Both the position numbers and the translations under genes were made by a program. The notes beneath the pieces are model-generated. The model had not been told where the DNA came from and made no database searches. It saw nothing but the letters and a program-made list of their open reading frames with translations. DNA of 64,000 nt. Source: JAMHWF01 sp048500255 (lineage in GTDB: Bacteria > Pseudomonadota > Gammaproteobacteria > Burkholderiales > Burkholderiaceae_C). The stretch covers positions 186,001 to 250,000 of the forward strand of contig JASNYH010000002.1 in the NCBI GenBank assembly GCA_048500255.1, given 5' to 3'. This document shows positions 34,385 through 44,515 of the stretch, one piece after another (within the stretch, counting starts at the first letter, position 1; each line of letters begins with the position of its first letter).

Positions 34385-35218
34385 CTAGGCAGCGGGCAGG
34401 CGGCAGGCCACGGCGCGGTGCGCCAGCGCCGGCAGCTGCGTGCGCACGGCGGCGATGCGCGCGCGATCGAGCTCGGCCGTCGCGACGCCCTCGCCTTCGT
34501 CGACGCAGGCGAGCACGTCGCCCCACGGGTCGACGACCATCGTGTGGCCCCAGGTGCGGCGGCCGTTCTCGTGGCGGCCGCCCTGCGCCGGCGCCATCAC
34601 GTAGCACTGGTTCTCGATCGCGCGCGCGCGCAGCAGCACCTCCCAGTGGGCGCGGCCCGTCGTGTGCGTGAACGCCGACGGCACGACGATCAGGTCGCAG
34701 GGCGGGTCCATCAGCGCGCGGTACAGCTCGGGAAAGCGCAAGTCGTAGCACACGCTCAGGCCGACGCGCAGCGCGCCGTCCGCCGCGTCGAGCACGGCGG
34801 CGACGGGCTCGCCGCCAGCCTCGAGGACGCGGCCTTCGTCGTACTGCTCGCGGCCGTTGTCGTAGCGGAACAGGTGGATCTTGTCGTAGCGCGCATGGTG
34901 GCGGCCGTCGGGCGCATAGACGCAGCTCGCGTTGCGCACGCGCTCGCCGCCGGGCGTGCGGATCGGCAGCGTGCCCGCGATCAGCCAGACGCCGAACTCG
35001 CGCGCCGTCGCTGCCAGCATGCCCTGGATCGGCCCGTCGCCCGGCCCCTCGGCGACGCCGAGCTTGTCGCGGTCGTCCAGCCCCATCAGGCAGAAGTACT
35101 CGGGCAGCGCGACGAGCGTGGCGCCGTTGCCGGCGGCGCGCGCGACGAGGCGGCGCGCACTGTCGAGGTTGTCGTCGACGCGCGGCGTCGACACCATCTG
35201 CACGGCAGCGATCTTCAT
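34385..35218 (-). CDS. carbon-nitrogen hydrolase (Nit-type amidase)
   Basis: Protein of 277 residues with the complete nitrilase-superfamily triad: Glu40 in LPEYF, Lys113 in DKIHLF and Cys157 in VCYDLRFPE. Overall similarity is to the Nit2/NitFhit branch, which comprises omega-amidases and deaminated-glutathione amidases, rather than true nitrilases. It is a soluble cytoplasmic enzyme. It follows yhdP on the same strand (yhdP ends 37 bases upstream), an order that recurs in Burkholderiales, where tldD often comes next; here an FAD oxidase gene follows instead. Confidence 0.93.
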   Translation of the reverse strand: MKIAAVQMVSTPRVDDNLDSARRLVARAAGNGATLVALPEYFCLMGLDDRDKLGVAEGPGDGPIQGMLAATAREFGVWLIAGTLPIRTPGGERVRNASCVYAPDGRHHARYDKIHLFRYDNGREQYDEGRVLEAGGEPVAAVLDAADGALRVGLSVCYDLRFPELYRALMDPPCDLIVVPSAFTHTTGRAHWEVLLRARAIENQCYVMAPAQGGRHENGRRTWGHTMVVDPWGDVLACVDEGEGVATAELDRARIAAVRTQLPALAHRAVACRLPAA

Positions 35219-35255
35219 GCGGCGATCATCGCGCGAATCCGCGAGCCGTGCGGTG

Positions 35256-38200
35256 TCACGGCGTTGTCCCCGAGGCTGGCGCAGGGGTGGGCGCCGCGGC
35301 CGGCGCGGACTCCATGTCGGGCAGCGGCGCGCGTGGGCTGCGCTCGACGCGCTCGACCTTCGGGTCGTCCCACGGGCCGACGACGTGGAACTCGCGCGTG
35401 CCGGCCTGCATCATCGGTCGGCGCAGGAACATCTGCGCGAGAAAGGTGCCGAGGCCGACCGCGGGGTTGATCACGGCATAGGCGAGCGACGCCGTGCCGG
35501 CGTTGATCTCGGGCACGACGACGACGCGCAGGTCCTGCGTCTCGCGCACCAGGTCGGCGCTGCCCTCGATCAGCACGGCCGCCTGCGCACCGCGCATGCG
35601 CAGGTTGTTGGTGCTCGCCACGCCGCCGGCGATCGTCACGTCGCCGACGACGTTGTCGAACGCGAAGCCCTGCTGGAACACGTCGCGGAAGTCGAGCGCC
35701 AGCCGGCGCGGCAGCGTCTGCAGGTTCAGCACGCCGAGCAGCCGCGAGATGCCCGGCTCGGCCTTGAGGAACTGGCCCGATTCGAACAGCAGCTGCAGCT
35801 GGCCGTCCATTGCCTTGAAGTCGGGCGTGAGCGGCGACCCGGGCCATGCGACCTGGCCGCTCAGCCGCCCCTTGCCGCCGCGGATCGCCTCGGCCGCCCA
35901 GGCGCTGCAGCAGCGCGCCGGCGTTGGCGACGTCGAGTCGGAATGAGCACGGCGCGCCGCCGGCGCCGCGCCGCCGTTGCCGCCCGGCGCCGCTGCCCAG
36001 CGGCCCGTCGCCGCCAGCGTCGCTCGGGCAGCGCGGAGCGCAGCCGCGTCAGACGCCATTCGCGCGCTGCGCCGTCGCCGCCCTCGGCCGCGCGATTGAC
36101 GGCCTCGACCTCGACGCGCCCGAGCGGCCGGCCGCGCAGCTCGAACTGGTCGACGACGATGTCGAGCGCCGGCATCGTCGTCGGCGCGTCGTCGAGCAGC
36201 GTCTCGACCTGCTCGGCCTGCGTCGGCGGCAGCGCCAGGCGCGCCAACCGCGCGCGCACCAGCCCGGCGGCGGCGCTGCCGGCGCGCTGCGGCGCGCGGT
36301 ATTCGACGTGGCCGCTGAGCTGGTCGGCCTCGGCATTGACGCGCCACACGCGCCCCTCGCGCGTCAGCCCGGCGGTCAGGCGCGTCAGGCGGTGCGCGCC
36401 CGACGTGAGCAGCGCGGCGCGCAGCGCCACGCTGTCGGGCAGGTAGGCGTCTTCGGCGGCGGCGTGGCCGCCGGTCGCGGCGCCCGTGCTCGGCGAGGCG
36501 CTGGCGAACAGCGCGCGCCAGGCGTCGACGTCCAGGTGGTCGAAGCGCAAGTTCGCGGCGACACCGGCGGCCGGCGTCGGCGCCGCCTCGTCGACGCCGA
36601 TGCCGCCGCGAACGACGACGGGACCGTCCGGCTCCAGCTCGCGCAAGTAGTGCGCCTGTACCAGCGTGCCGAGCTCGACGCGCAGCACGTCGCGCGGCAC
36701 CTGCCCGTCCTGCAGCGACTCCGGAACGACGCGCGCCTGGACGCGCAACGGCAGTGCCGCCTCGGCGCTCTTGCGCAGCGGCTCGGGCCAGCGGCTCGCC
36801 ATGCCGACGAGATTGCTCGTCAGGTCGAACTCGGTGCGGCCCTGCGTCGACGTGAGCGCCAGCCGCCAGGCCGCCTGCCCCTGCAGCGCAGCGGCGACGC
36901 GCGCCAGCGGCGCGGCCTCGATCGCGCGGCGCAGGCCGTCGGCGCTCGCCGTGCCTTGCGCCGTGATGCGCAGGCTGCCGTCGTCGCGCAGGCCGCCCTC
37001 GAACGTGGCGTCGCCGCCGAGCACGCGCGCCGCGCCGCCGGCCAGCGTGAAGCCGCTCTCGCTGAACTGCACGCGCGCGCGCGCCGCGGCCAGCAGGGGA
37101 ACGTCGCGGCGCAGCCGCACGTCGCTGCCGGCGACGACGACACTGCCCCGGACCGTGCTGCGCTCGACGGCGTCGAGCGGAATCGTCAGCGCCAGCTTGA
37201 GCTCGCCGCTGCCGCTGGCCGTCGTTTCGCGCAGCGCGCCGCCGAGCCAGCCTCCGACCGGGGACTCGTCGACGAAGCGCAGCGCGTCGGCCAGCGCGCC
37301 GCGGCCGCCGCCTTCGACGGTCAGCACGGGATGCGCCAGGTCGCGGATCGCGGCGCGCACCTTCGTCAGCTCGAAGCCGCGATAGCGCGCGCCCGCGTTG
37401 CGGATGTCCATCGACGCGCGGTCGAACACCAGTTCGCCGCTCACCTTCGACAACGCCGGCCACGCGGTCGTCGGCGGCGCGACGCTGTCGGTAGCCGCCT
37501 CCGCCGGCACGTAGGCGAAGGCCACATCGTCGACCTGCGCCGCGATGCGGAACTCGCCTTGCCGTGGCGACGCGGCGAACGGAAAGTCCGCCAGCGGCCC
37601 CTTGACGCGGAACGTCGCGCCGCGCACCGCGCCGCCCGTCACGGCATGCGCGACGTAGCGGCGCGCCACGTCCGGCAGCACCGCGGGCAGGTAGCGGGCG
37701 ACGCGCGCCGCGTTGCCCTGCGTCAGCCGGCCGTCGAGCTCGAGCTGGCCGAGGTCGCCCGGCGCCGTGCCGCTGCGCCACGTCGCCGCGAACTCGCCAC
37801 GCGCATCGGCATTGGCGAACTCGGCGTCGCTGAGCCGGACTTCGAGCGACGATGCCGAGCCCGGGTTCGCGCCCCCCCCGCGGGGCGGCACGACGCGCCA
37901 CGCGAGCTGCGCGGCAAAGCGCTCGAGCGGCAGCGTCGCCTCGTCGAATACGCCGGGCAACTCGAGCGCGCCGCCGCCCATGCCCACGCGCGCCTGCCCG
38001 CCGCGCTCGGTGGCCTGCACCTCGACGTGGGCATTGCGCAACCCGGGGCGCCCGGGTGTGCCGGCCGGCGCGCCGGCGGCGACGGCGCCCGGCGCGATCG
38101 CCAGCCCCGCCACCTGGGCGCGCAACTCGTACTTCGACGGCGCGGCCAGCGGCCCGTCCCAGCGCGATGCGAGAGTCGTCACGACGCCTTGCGGCGCGAG

Positions 38201-39418
38201 CTCGTCGAGCCAGCGCCGCACGGCGGCGTCGAGAGGAAGGCCGGCGGCGACCTGCGCCATCAGCCCGAGGTCGAGGCGCTGCGCGTTGAACTCGCCGCCG
38301 GCGGCACCGGCCGCCTCGCCTGGAGCGCCGCCGCCGCGCCAGGCCAGCGTCACGTCGCCCGCCGGCCACTGCAGGCCGTCGCGCGTCGCGAAGCCGAAGC
38401 GGCGCGCCTGCAGCCGCAGGCCGTCGGCGTCGCGGCGCGCCGCCAGCCGCCCCTCGATCGTGTCGAACGCCAGCGGCGTCACGTCGTCGGCCAGACGCAG
38501 GTCGACGTTGCGCAGCGCCACGTCGAGGGTCAGCTCGCGCGGCTCGCCGTGCGTCACGTCGAGCCAGCCGCGCAGCGCGCCCTCGCCGCTCGTCAGCTCG
38601 AACGGCAGCGCGACGTGGCGGCGCAGCGCGGCGACATCGGCGCGCGGCAGCGTCGCCTGTAGCGTGCCGCTCCAGCGCCGCCAGTCGGCGCGCTCGGCGA
38701 GCAGCGGCTGCGTGAAGCGCGCCTGCAGCGTGAAGCGCTCGCCCCACTCGGGCGGCGGCGTCGCGTCGATGCGGAACTGGTGCTGGCGCAGCCGGTTGCG
38801 CACGACGATGTCGACGCCCGTCAGCGCCAGCGGCGGCGCGTCGCGCAGCGCGTCGCTCCAGCGCAGCGTGCCGCCGCGCACGACGAGCTCGTGCTGGCGG
38901 AACAGCCACTGCGCCACCGGATCGTCGGCATCGGAGGCCGCCGCGCCGCTCACGTCGAGCCCACCGACCCAGACGCGGCCGTCGGCGCTGCGCCGCACGT
39001 CGAGCTCGGCGCCGTCGACGAGCAGCTGCTCGAGGCGCAGCTCGAGCGCGAGCAGCGAGCGCGGCGACACCGCCGCCGTGACGTGAGGCAGGCGCAGCGC
39101 GGTGCGGCCGTCGGCGTCGAGCAGCACGATGTCGCGCGCCTCGAGCACCGGCACGCCGCCCGCCGAACGCGCCTCGATGTGGCCGATGCGCACCGTCGCG
39201 CCGAGCACGGCGCTTGCGCGCGCCTCGATCTCGGGCCGCCACTGGCCGATGTGGTTCAGAATCCCCCAGTGCAGAGTCAGCCAAGCCAGCAGCAATAAGC
39301 TCCACAGCGCCGCGAAGCCCCAAGCCAGCATCGGCACTGCGCGCCGCCAGCGCGACCGCCGCCCGGCGTTCGGGGCCGGAGCTGCGGCGGTGGAAGAGCC
39401 AGGGAGAGACGACGTCAT
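35256..39418 (-). pseudogene. yhdP: yhdP (AsmA-like inner-membrane protein), broken by clustered frameshifts
   Basis: Translation from MTSSLPGSS at 39418 gives about 1,130 residues of intact YhdP/TIGR02099-like sequence: a membrane segment near residues 29-49 (MLAWGFAALWSLLLLAWLT), then a long beta-rich periplasmic AsmA/DUF3971 region. YhdP helps move phospholipid to the outer membrane. The frame is then lost three times within about 130 bases: near 36022-36025 (expected GAGGCG reads GAGCG), near 35941-35944 (a T missing in CATTTCCGA) and near 35894-35899 (two bases missing). After that the C-terminal about 210 residues, from AEAIRGGKGRLSGQVAWPGS, are intact to the stop at 35256. This is either a recent lesion cluster or a sequencing error; the intact distal half argues for error or very recent decay. 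Confidence 0.85.
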
Positions 39419-39559
39419 GAAAGCAAAGAGTCGCAGCCGATGGGCGGGCACGCCGCGGCGCGACACCCGCGATTGTCGCGCCCCGATGCGTCCGGCGGGC
39501 CCGACGACCCCGCGCGGCGCGCGCTCCTGCCGCCGGGGCTGAAGGTGACGGACTCGCGC

Positions 39560-42304
39560 ATGACCGAAACGGCTGCTGCGCCGCCGGGCCCCGACGATGC
39601 ACTCGCCGCTTTGCCCGTGCGCGCCGACCACAGCCGGTTCGTGCAGCGCGTTCGCCGGCGCTACCCCGGCGAGCTGGAGCTGCTGCCGCCCGGACTGCCG
39701 ACGCGCGAAACCATCACCGCCCTGGTTCAACGCCTGAGCGACGGCGGCCGTGCACTGCCGTCGGCGCTGCGCGTCGCACGCCACCTCGTGCTCGAGCGGC
39801 TGGCGGTGCTCGACGTCGAGCACGGCGCGGCCCTCGCCGACGTGACCGCCGCCGTCACGCACCTCGCCGAGGCGACGCTCGAGCTGGCGTTGGCCGACGC
39901 GCTGGCGCAGCTCGACGCGCGCCATGGCGTGCCGCGCGACGAGGCCGGCGAGCGCATCGACTTCTGGATCGTCGGCATGGGCAAGCTCGGCTCGCGCGGG
40001 CTCAACGTGTCGTCCGACATCGACCTCGTCTACGTCTACGCCGACGAGGGCGTCACCGATGGCGCGCAGCCGGTGTCGGCGCACGAATACTTCGCGCAGG
40101 TCGCGCGCAGCCTCTATGCGCTGATCGGCGACACGACGGACGACGGCTTCGTGTTCCGCGTCGACCTCGCGCTGCGCCCCAACGGCAAGTCGGGCCCGCC
40201 CGTCGTCAGCCTGTCGATGCTCGAGGAATACTTCCACGTGCAGGGCCGCGAGTGGGAGCGCTTCGCGTGGATGAAGAGCCGCGTCGTCGCGCCGCGCGTC
40301 GCCGTCGGCACGCCGTCGGCGCTGGCGCTGCGCTCCGTCGTCACGGCCTTCGTCTACCGCAAGTACCTCGACTACGGCGTGTTCGACGGCCTGCGCGAGC
40401 TGCACGCGCGCATCCGCGACGAGGCGCAGCGCCGCGTCGCCGGCCGCCCGGAGCGCGCCAACGACGTCAAGCTCTCGCGCGGCGGCATCCGCGAGGTCGA
40501 GTTCATCGTGCAGCTGCTGCTCGTCGTGCGCGGCGGCCAGTTTCCCGAGATCCGTACGCGCTCGACGCTCGGCGGCCTGCGCAAGCTCGCCGAGCGCGGC
40601 CTGATGAAGCCCGAGACGGCGGACCGGTTGACCGAGGCCTACACCTTCCTGCGCCGCGTCGAGCACCGCATCCAGTACCTCGACGATCAGCAGACGCACG
40701 TGCTGCCGACCGCCGACGCCGACCTGGCGTGGATCGCGCGCAGTGTGCTGCCGCAAGGCGGCGCCTGCGCCCTGCTGGCGCGCCTGAACGAGTTGCGCGA
40801 GTTCGTCGCCACCGAGTTCGACGCTCTGTTGCACGACGGACGGCCGACGGCGCGCAACGGTAACGGCGGCTGCCGCGCCTGCGGCGGCACGCCGCCGTCG
40901 CTCGACAGCGCCGCCTTCCTCGAGCTGCTGCCGCCGCCGCTGGCCGAGCGCGTGCGCAGCTGGCGCGAGCAGCCGCGCGTGCAGGCGCTGCGCGACGAGA
41001 GCCGCCAGCGCCTGGTGCGCCTGCTCGCGCGCGCTGCCGAGACGGCGCGCGACGGACACTGCACGCTCGACGCCGCCGTGCGCTTCGTCGACTGGCTCGA
41101 GCCGCTGCTGCGCCGCGAGAGCTACCTCGCGCTGCTCGTCGAGCGGCCCAGCGTGCAGCGCCGCCTCCTGCGGCTGCTCGGCCTGGCGCGCTGGCCGATG
41201 CGCTACCTGATGCGCCACCCCGGCGTCGTCGACGAGCTGGCCGACGAGCGGCTCGTGCACGCGCGCTTCGACGCCGCGAGCTACGTCGCCGACCTCGAGG
41301 CGCGTCACGGCGCCTGGGAGCGCAGCGGCGAGGCCGACGAGGAGCTGCTGCTCGACACGCTGCGCCACGCCCACCACGCCGAGGTGTTCCGCACGCTGGT
41401 GCGCGACGTCGAGGGCCACGTCACCGTCGAGCAGGTCGCCGACGACCTGTCGGCGCTCGCCGACGCGACGCTGCAGTGCGCGATGCGCTGGGCCTGGAGC
41501 CATCTGAAGGCGCGCCACCGCGCCGAGCCGCGCTTCGCCGTCATCGCCTACGGCAAGCTGGGCGGCAAGGAGCTCGGCTACGGCAGCGACCTCGACGTCG
41601 TGTTCGTCTACGACGACGACGACGAGCGCGCGCCCGAGGTCTACACCGCCTTCGTGCGCAAGCTGATCACCTGGCTGACGACGCACACGGCGGCCGGCGA
41701 GCTGTTCGAGATCGACACCGCGTTGCGCCCGAACGGCAACTCGGGGCTGCTCGTCACGTCGATGGCGAGCTACGAGAACTACCAGAAGGGCCGCGGCAGC
41801 AACACGGCGTGGACCTGGGAGCACCAGGCGATCACGCGCGCGCGCTTCTGCGCCGGCGTGGCCGACCTCGCGCCGCGCTTCGAGGCGGTGCGCCGCGCCG
41901 TGCTGGCGGCGCCGCGCGACGGGCGCAGCCTGCGCGCCGAGGTGCAGGCGATGCGCCATCGCGTGCGCGAGGCGCGGCCGGTCAAGGAAGGCCTGTTCGA
42001 CGTCAAGCACAGCCCGGGCGGCATGATGGACGCCGAGTTCGCCGTGCAGTTCCTCGTGCTGGCGCACGGCGCGGCGCATCCCGAGCTGCTCGACAACGTC
42101 GGCAACATTGCGCTGCTGCAGCGCGCGGAGGCCTGCGGCCTGCTGCCGGCGGGCATCGGAGCGGCGGCTGCCGACGGCTACCGCGAGCTGCGCCGCGCTC
42201 AGCACCGCGCGCGCCTCGACGAGCAGCCGACGCAGGTCGAGCCCGAGCGGCTGGCCGTGCAGCGCGACGCCGTGCTGGCGCTGTGGCGAGCCGTCTTCGA
42301 TTGA
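39560..42304 (+). CDS. glnE: bifunctional glutamine synthetase adenylyltransferase/adenylyl-removing enzyme
   Basis: Protein of 914 residues, near the normal GlnE length. It contains two nucleotidyltransferase domains: the N-terminal adenylyl-removing domain with GMGKLGSRGLNVSSDIDLVY at 139-158, and the C-terminal adenylyltransferase domain with AYGKLGGKELGYGSDLDVVF near 662. Catalytic DxD pairs are intact in both. It controls glutamine synthetase by adenylylation in response to PII. MTETAAA at 39560 was chosen over a longer upstream frame, because the latter overlaps the divergent yhdP promoter region. The 141 bases between glnE and yhdP should hold both promoters, but none is clear. Confidence 0.95.
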   Translation: MTETAAAPPGPDDALAALPVRADHSRFVQRVRRRYPGELELLPPGLPTRETITALVQRLSDGGRALPSALRVARHLVLERLAVLDVEHGAALADVTAAVTHLAEATLELALADALAQLDARHGVPRDEAGERIDFWIVGMGKLGSRGLNVSSDIDLVYVYADEGVTDGAQPVSAHEYFAQVARSLYALIGDTTDDGFVFRVDLALRPNGKSGPPVVSLSMLEEYFHVQGREWERFAWMKSRVVAPRVAVGTPSALALRSVVTAFVYRKYLDYGVFDGLRELHARIRDEAQRRVAGRPERANDVKLSRGGIREVEFIVQLLLVVRGGQFPEIRTRSTLGGLRKLAERGLMKPETADRLTEAYTFLRRVEHRIQYLDDQQTHVLPTADADLAWIARSVLPQGGACALLARLNELREFVATEFDALLHDGRPTARNGNGGCRACGGTPPSLDSAAFLELLPPPLAERVRSWREQPRVQALRDESRQRLVRLLARAAETARDGHCTLDAAVRFVDWLEPLLRRESYLALLVERPSVQRRLLRLLGLARWPMRYLMRHPGVVDELADERLVHARFDAASYVADLEARHGAWERSGEADEELLLDTLRHAHHAEVFRTLVRDVEGHVTVEQVADDLSALADATLQCAMRWAWSHLKARHRAEPRFAVIAYGKLGGKELGYGSDLDVVFVYDDDDERAPEVYTAFVRKLITWLTTHTAAGELFEIDTALRPNGNSGLLVTSMASYENYQKGRGSNTAWTWEHQAITRARFCAGVADLAPRFEAVRRAVLAAPRDGRSLRAEVQAMRHRVREARPVKEGLFDVKHSPGGMMDAEFAVQFLVLAHGAAHPELLDNVGNIALLQRAEACGLLPAGIGAAAADGYRELRRAQHRARLDEQPTQVEPERLAVQRDAVLALWRAVFD

Positions 42305-42924
42305 CGCTGCCATCGCGCCCCGCCGCGGCGGGCTGGCTCGGCGTCGCCGCGCTGCTCGGCCTGGGCGCCCTGCTCGTGCGCGGCGCGCCGCGCGCGGTGC
42401 TCGAGTGGCAGCGAGCGCTCGCCTGGTCGGAGCCGTGGCGCTGGTGGAGCGCGGCCTGGGTGCACTTGAGCGACCTGCATCTGGCGGCCAACCTGGCGGG
42501 GCTGGCACTCGTCGCGCTGCTCGGGCTGGCGGCCGGCGTGGCGCCGCGCGCGGCCGTCGCCTGGGCGCTCGCCTGGCCGCTGACGCAGCTCGCGCTCGTT
42601 GTCGAGTCGCGGCTCGCGAGCTATGGGGGCCTGTCCGGCGTGCTGCACGCCGGCGTGGCGATCGTCGCCGTGCAGCTCGTCGCCGAGGGGCCGCGCGCGC
42701 GGCGCCTGCTCGGCGCGGCGATCGCCGCCGGCCTGGTGGCGAAGGTCGCGCTCGAGGCGCCGTGGCGCGAGGCGATCGTCCACCCGCCCGGTTGGGACAT
42801 CGCCGTCGCGCCGCTGGCGCACGCGAGCGGCGCTGCCGCCGGCGCGCTGGCCGCGCTGGCGCTGCGCGCATGGCGCCGCAGCCCTAGGATGACGGCCGAT
42901 GAAGTCACCTCAGGCCGCCGCTGA
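42301..42924 (+). CDS. rhombosortase-like intramembrane serine protease
   Basis: Protein of 207 residues starting at a TTG that overlaps the glnE stop (TTGA). About five to six hydrophobic segments are visible. Rhomboid features are WVHLSDLHLAANLAGL (residues about 56-71), the catalytic-serine motif YGGLSGVLHAG (Ser near 111) and His near 172 in AHASGAAAGA. The SGVLHAG context and small size fit rhombosortase (RrtA), which processes GlyGly-CTERM proteins, better than GlpG. No GlyGly-CTERM protein is recognisable in the window. The 3' end overlaps the EamA gene by 26 bases. Confidence 0.8.
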   Translation: MTLPSRPAAAGWLGVAALLGLGALLVRGAPRAVLEWQRALAWSEPWRWWSAAWVHLSDLHLAANLAGLALVALLGLAAGVAPRAAVAWALAWPLTQLALVVESRLASYGGLSGVLHAGVAIVAVQLVAEGPRARRLLGAAIAAGLVAKVALEAPWREAIVHPPGWDIAVAPLAHASGAAAGALAALALRAWRRSPRMTADEVTSGRR

Positions 42925-43810
42925 ACGCAAGACCGCCCTCGACGGCGTCGCCATCGTCTCGCTCGTCGCCTGCTGCGCGTTGTGGGGCCTGAACCAGGTC
43001 GCCGCCAAGCTGGCGCTGGCCGAAGTACCGCCGCTCGCGCAGGCCGCGCTGCGCTCGCTCGGCGCCGCGTTGCTCGTGTTCGCCTGGTCGGCGTGGCGCG
43101 GCGTGCCGCTGCGCCAGCGCGACGGCACGCTCGCCGGCGGCCTGCTCGCCGGCACGCTGTTCGCCGTCGAGTTCGGCTGCATCTTCGTCGGCCTGCAGTT
43201 CACGACGGCGTCGCGCATGGTCGTGTTCATCTATCTGGCGCCATTCGTCGTCGCGCTGGGTATGCCGTTCATCGCGCGTGCCGAGCGGCTGTCGGCGCTG
43301 CAACTCGCCGGGCTGGCGGCGGCGTTCGGCGGCGTCGCCTACGCCTTCGCCGAGGGCTTCACGCTGCCGTCGGCGGGCGAGCGCCAGTGGCTGGGCGATG
43401 CTTTGGGCGTGCTGGGCGCGCTGCTGTGGGGCGCGACGACTTTGGCGGTGCGCGGGACGGCGCTGTCGACGGCGTCGGCCGAGAAGACGCTGCTCTACCA
43501 GCTCGCCGTGTCGGGCGTGCTGCTGGCCGTCGCGGCACCGCTGGCCGGCGAGAGCTGGCCGGCGCGCCTGTCGTGGAGCGTCGTCGGGCTGTTGGCCTTC
43601 CAGACCGTGATCGTGACGTTCGCGAGCTACCTGCTGTGGTTCTGGCTGATCCGTCACTATCCGGCGACGCGGCTCGCGTCGTTCACGCTGCTGACGCCGG
43701 TTTTCGGCCTGCTGGCCGGCGCGCTGCTGCTCGGCGAGCCCGTCACGTCACGGCTGCTCGTCGCGCTCGCGGCCGTCGCGGCCGGGATCTACGTCGTCAA
43801 CCGCCGCTAG
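42899..43810 (+). CDS. EamA/DMT-superfamily transporter
   Basis: Protein of 303 residues with about ten membrane segments and the internally duplicated EamA architecture; the first repeat has CALWGLNQVAAKLAL, the second ALLWGATTLAVR. The signature end LLTPVFGLLAGALLLGEPVT is present. Drug/metabolite transporters of this group export amino acids, nucleobases or other small metabolites, and specificity cannot be inferred. The start at 42899 overlaps the rhombosortase gene. A GST gene follows 38 bases later. Confidence 0.92.
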   Translation: MKSPQAAAERKTALDGVAIVSLVACCALWGLNQVAAKLALAEVPPLAQAALRSLGAALLVFAWSAWRGVPLRQRDGTLAGGLLAGTLFAVEFGCIFVGLQFTTASRMVVFIYLAPFVVALGMPFIARAERLSALQLAGLAAAFGGVAYAFAEGFTLPSAGERQWLGDALGVLGALLWGATTLAVRGTALSTASAEKTLLYQLAVSGVLLAVAAPLAGESWPARLSWSVVGLLAFQTVIVTFASYLLWFWLIRHYPATRLASFTLLTPVFGLLAGALLLGEPVTSRLLVALAAVAAGIYVVNRR

Positions 43811-43848
43811 ACTGCGCTGACCTCACTCACTCGGCCAATGGAGACAGG

Positions 43849-44511
43849 ATGATCACGCTGTGCGGTATCGCGATCTCGAACTACTACAACAAGGTCAAGC
43901 TGGCGCTGCTCGAGAAGCAGGTTCCGTTCACCGAGCAGTGCGTCGAGACGCACAGCCGCGACGAAGCCGTGCTCGCCTGCTCGCCGCTGGGCAAGGTGCC
44001 GTTCATCCGCACCGAGCACGGCGCGCTGTGCGAGAGCCAGGCCATCCTCGAATACATCGAGGCGGTGTGGCCGCAGCCGCCGCTGTTGCCGGCCGACGCG
44101 TGGCAGGCGGCCAAGGTGCGCGAGCTGACGACGTTCATCGACCTGCATCTCGAGCTCGTCGCGCGCGAGCTCTATCCGCAGGCCTTCTTCGGCGGGACCG
44201 TGAGCGAGAACCAGCGCGAACGCGTGCGCAAGCTGCTCTTGAAGAACATCGCCGGCTTCAAGCGGCTGGCGCGCTTCGCGCCCTACGTGGCCGGCGAGCA
44301 GTTCACGCAGGCCGACTGCAGCGCCTATACGGGACTGCCGCTGATCGGCATGGCGACGCGCCTCGTGCTCGGCGAGGACTTGCTGCTCGCCGCCGGCGTC
44401 GACTGGAAGGCCTATGGCAAGCTCGTCGGCCAGCGCCCGAGCGCTCAGAAGGTCGACGCCGACCGCAAGGCCGACCAGGAGCAGCGCAAGACGGCGGCGA
44501 AGCCGGCCTGA
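43849..44511 (+). CDS. glutathione S-transferase family protein
   Basis: Protein of 220 residues. The N-terminal thioredoxin-like domain (1-80) reads ITLCGIAISNYYNKVKLALL, with the cis-Pro motif GKVPFIRTEHG and the glutathione gamma-glutamyl-contact motif CESQAILEYIE. The C-terminal all-helical domain follows. The start at 43849 has GGAG 8 bases upstream. A cytosolic detoxification or stereospecific lyase role is possible; the class is not determined. The last 20 residues are Lys/Ala-rich. It is convergent with the ferritin-like gene, with four bases between the ends. Confidence 0.9.
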   Translation: MITLCGIAISNYYNKVKLALLEKQVPFTEQCVETHSRDEAVLACSPLGKVPFIRTEHGALCESQAILEYIEAVWPQPPLLPADAWQAAKVRELTTFIDLHLELVARELYPQAFFGGTVSENQRERVRKLLLKNIAGFKRLARFAPYVAGEQFTQADCSAYTGLPLIGMATRLVLGEDLLLAAGVDWKAYGKLVGQRPSAQKVDADRKADQEQRKTAAKPA

Positions 44512-44515
44512 GCGT

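Noticed and set aside
37875..37890. Frameshift at a C-run inside yhdP
   Set aside because: The protein frame reads through this tract without interruption (VVPPRGGGANPGS).
39419..42871. Minus-strand ORF continuing the yhdP frame upstream through the glnE and rhombosortase region
   Set aside because: It is open only because of high GC. Real yhdP homology begins at 39418, and glnE on the other strand has complete motifs.
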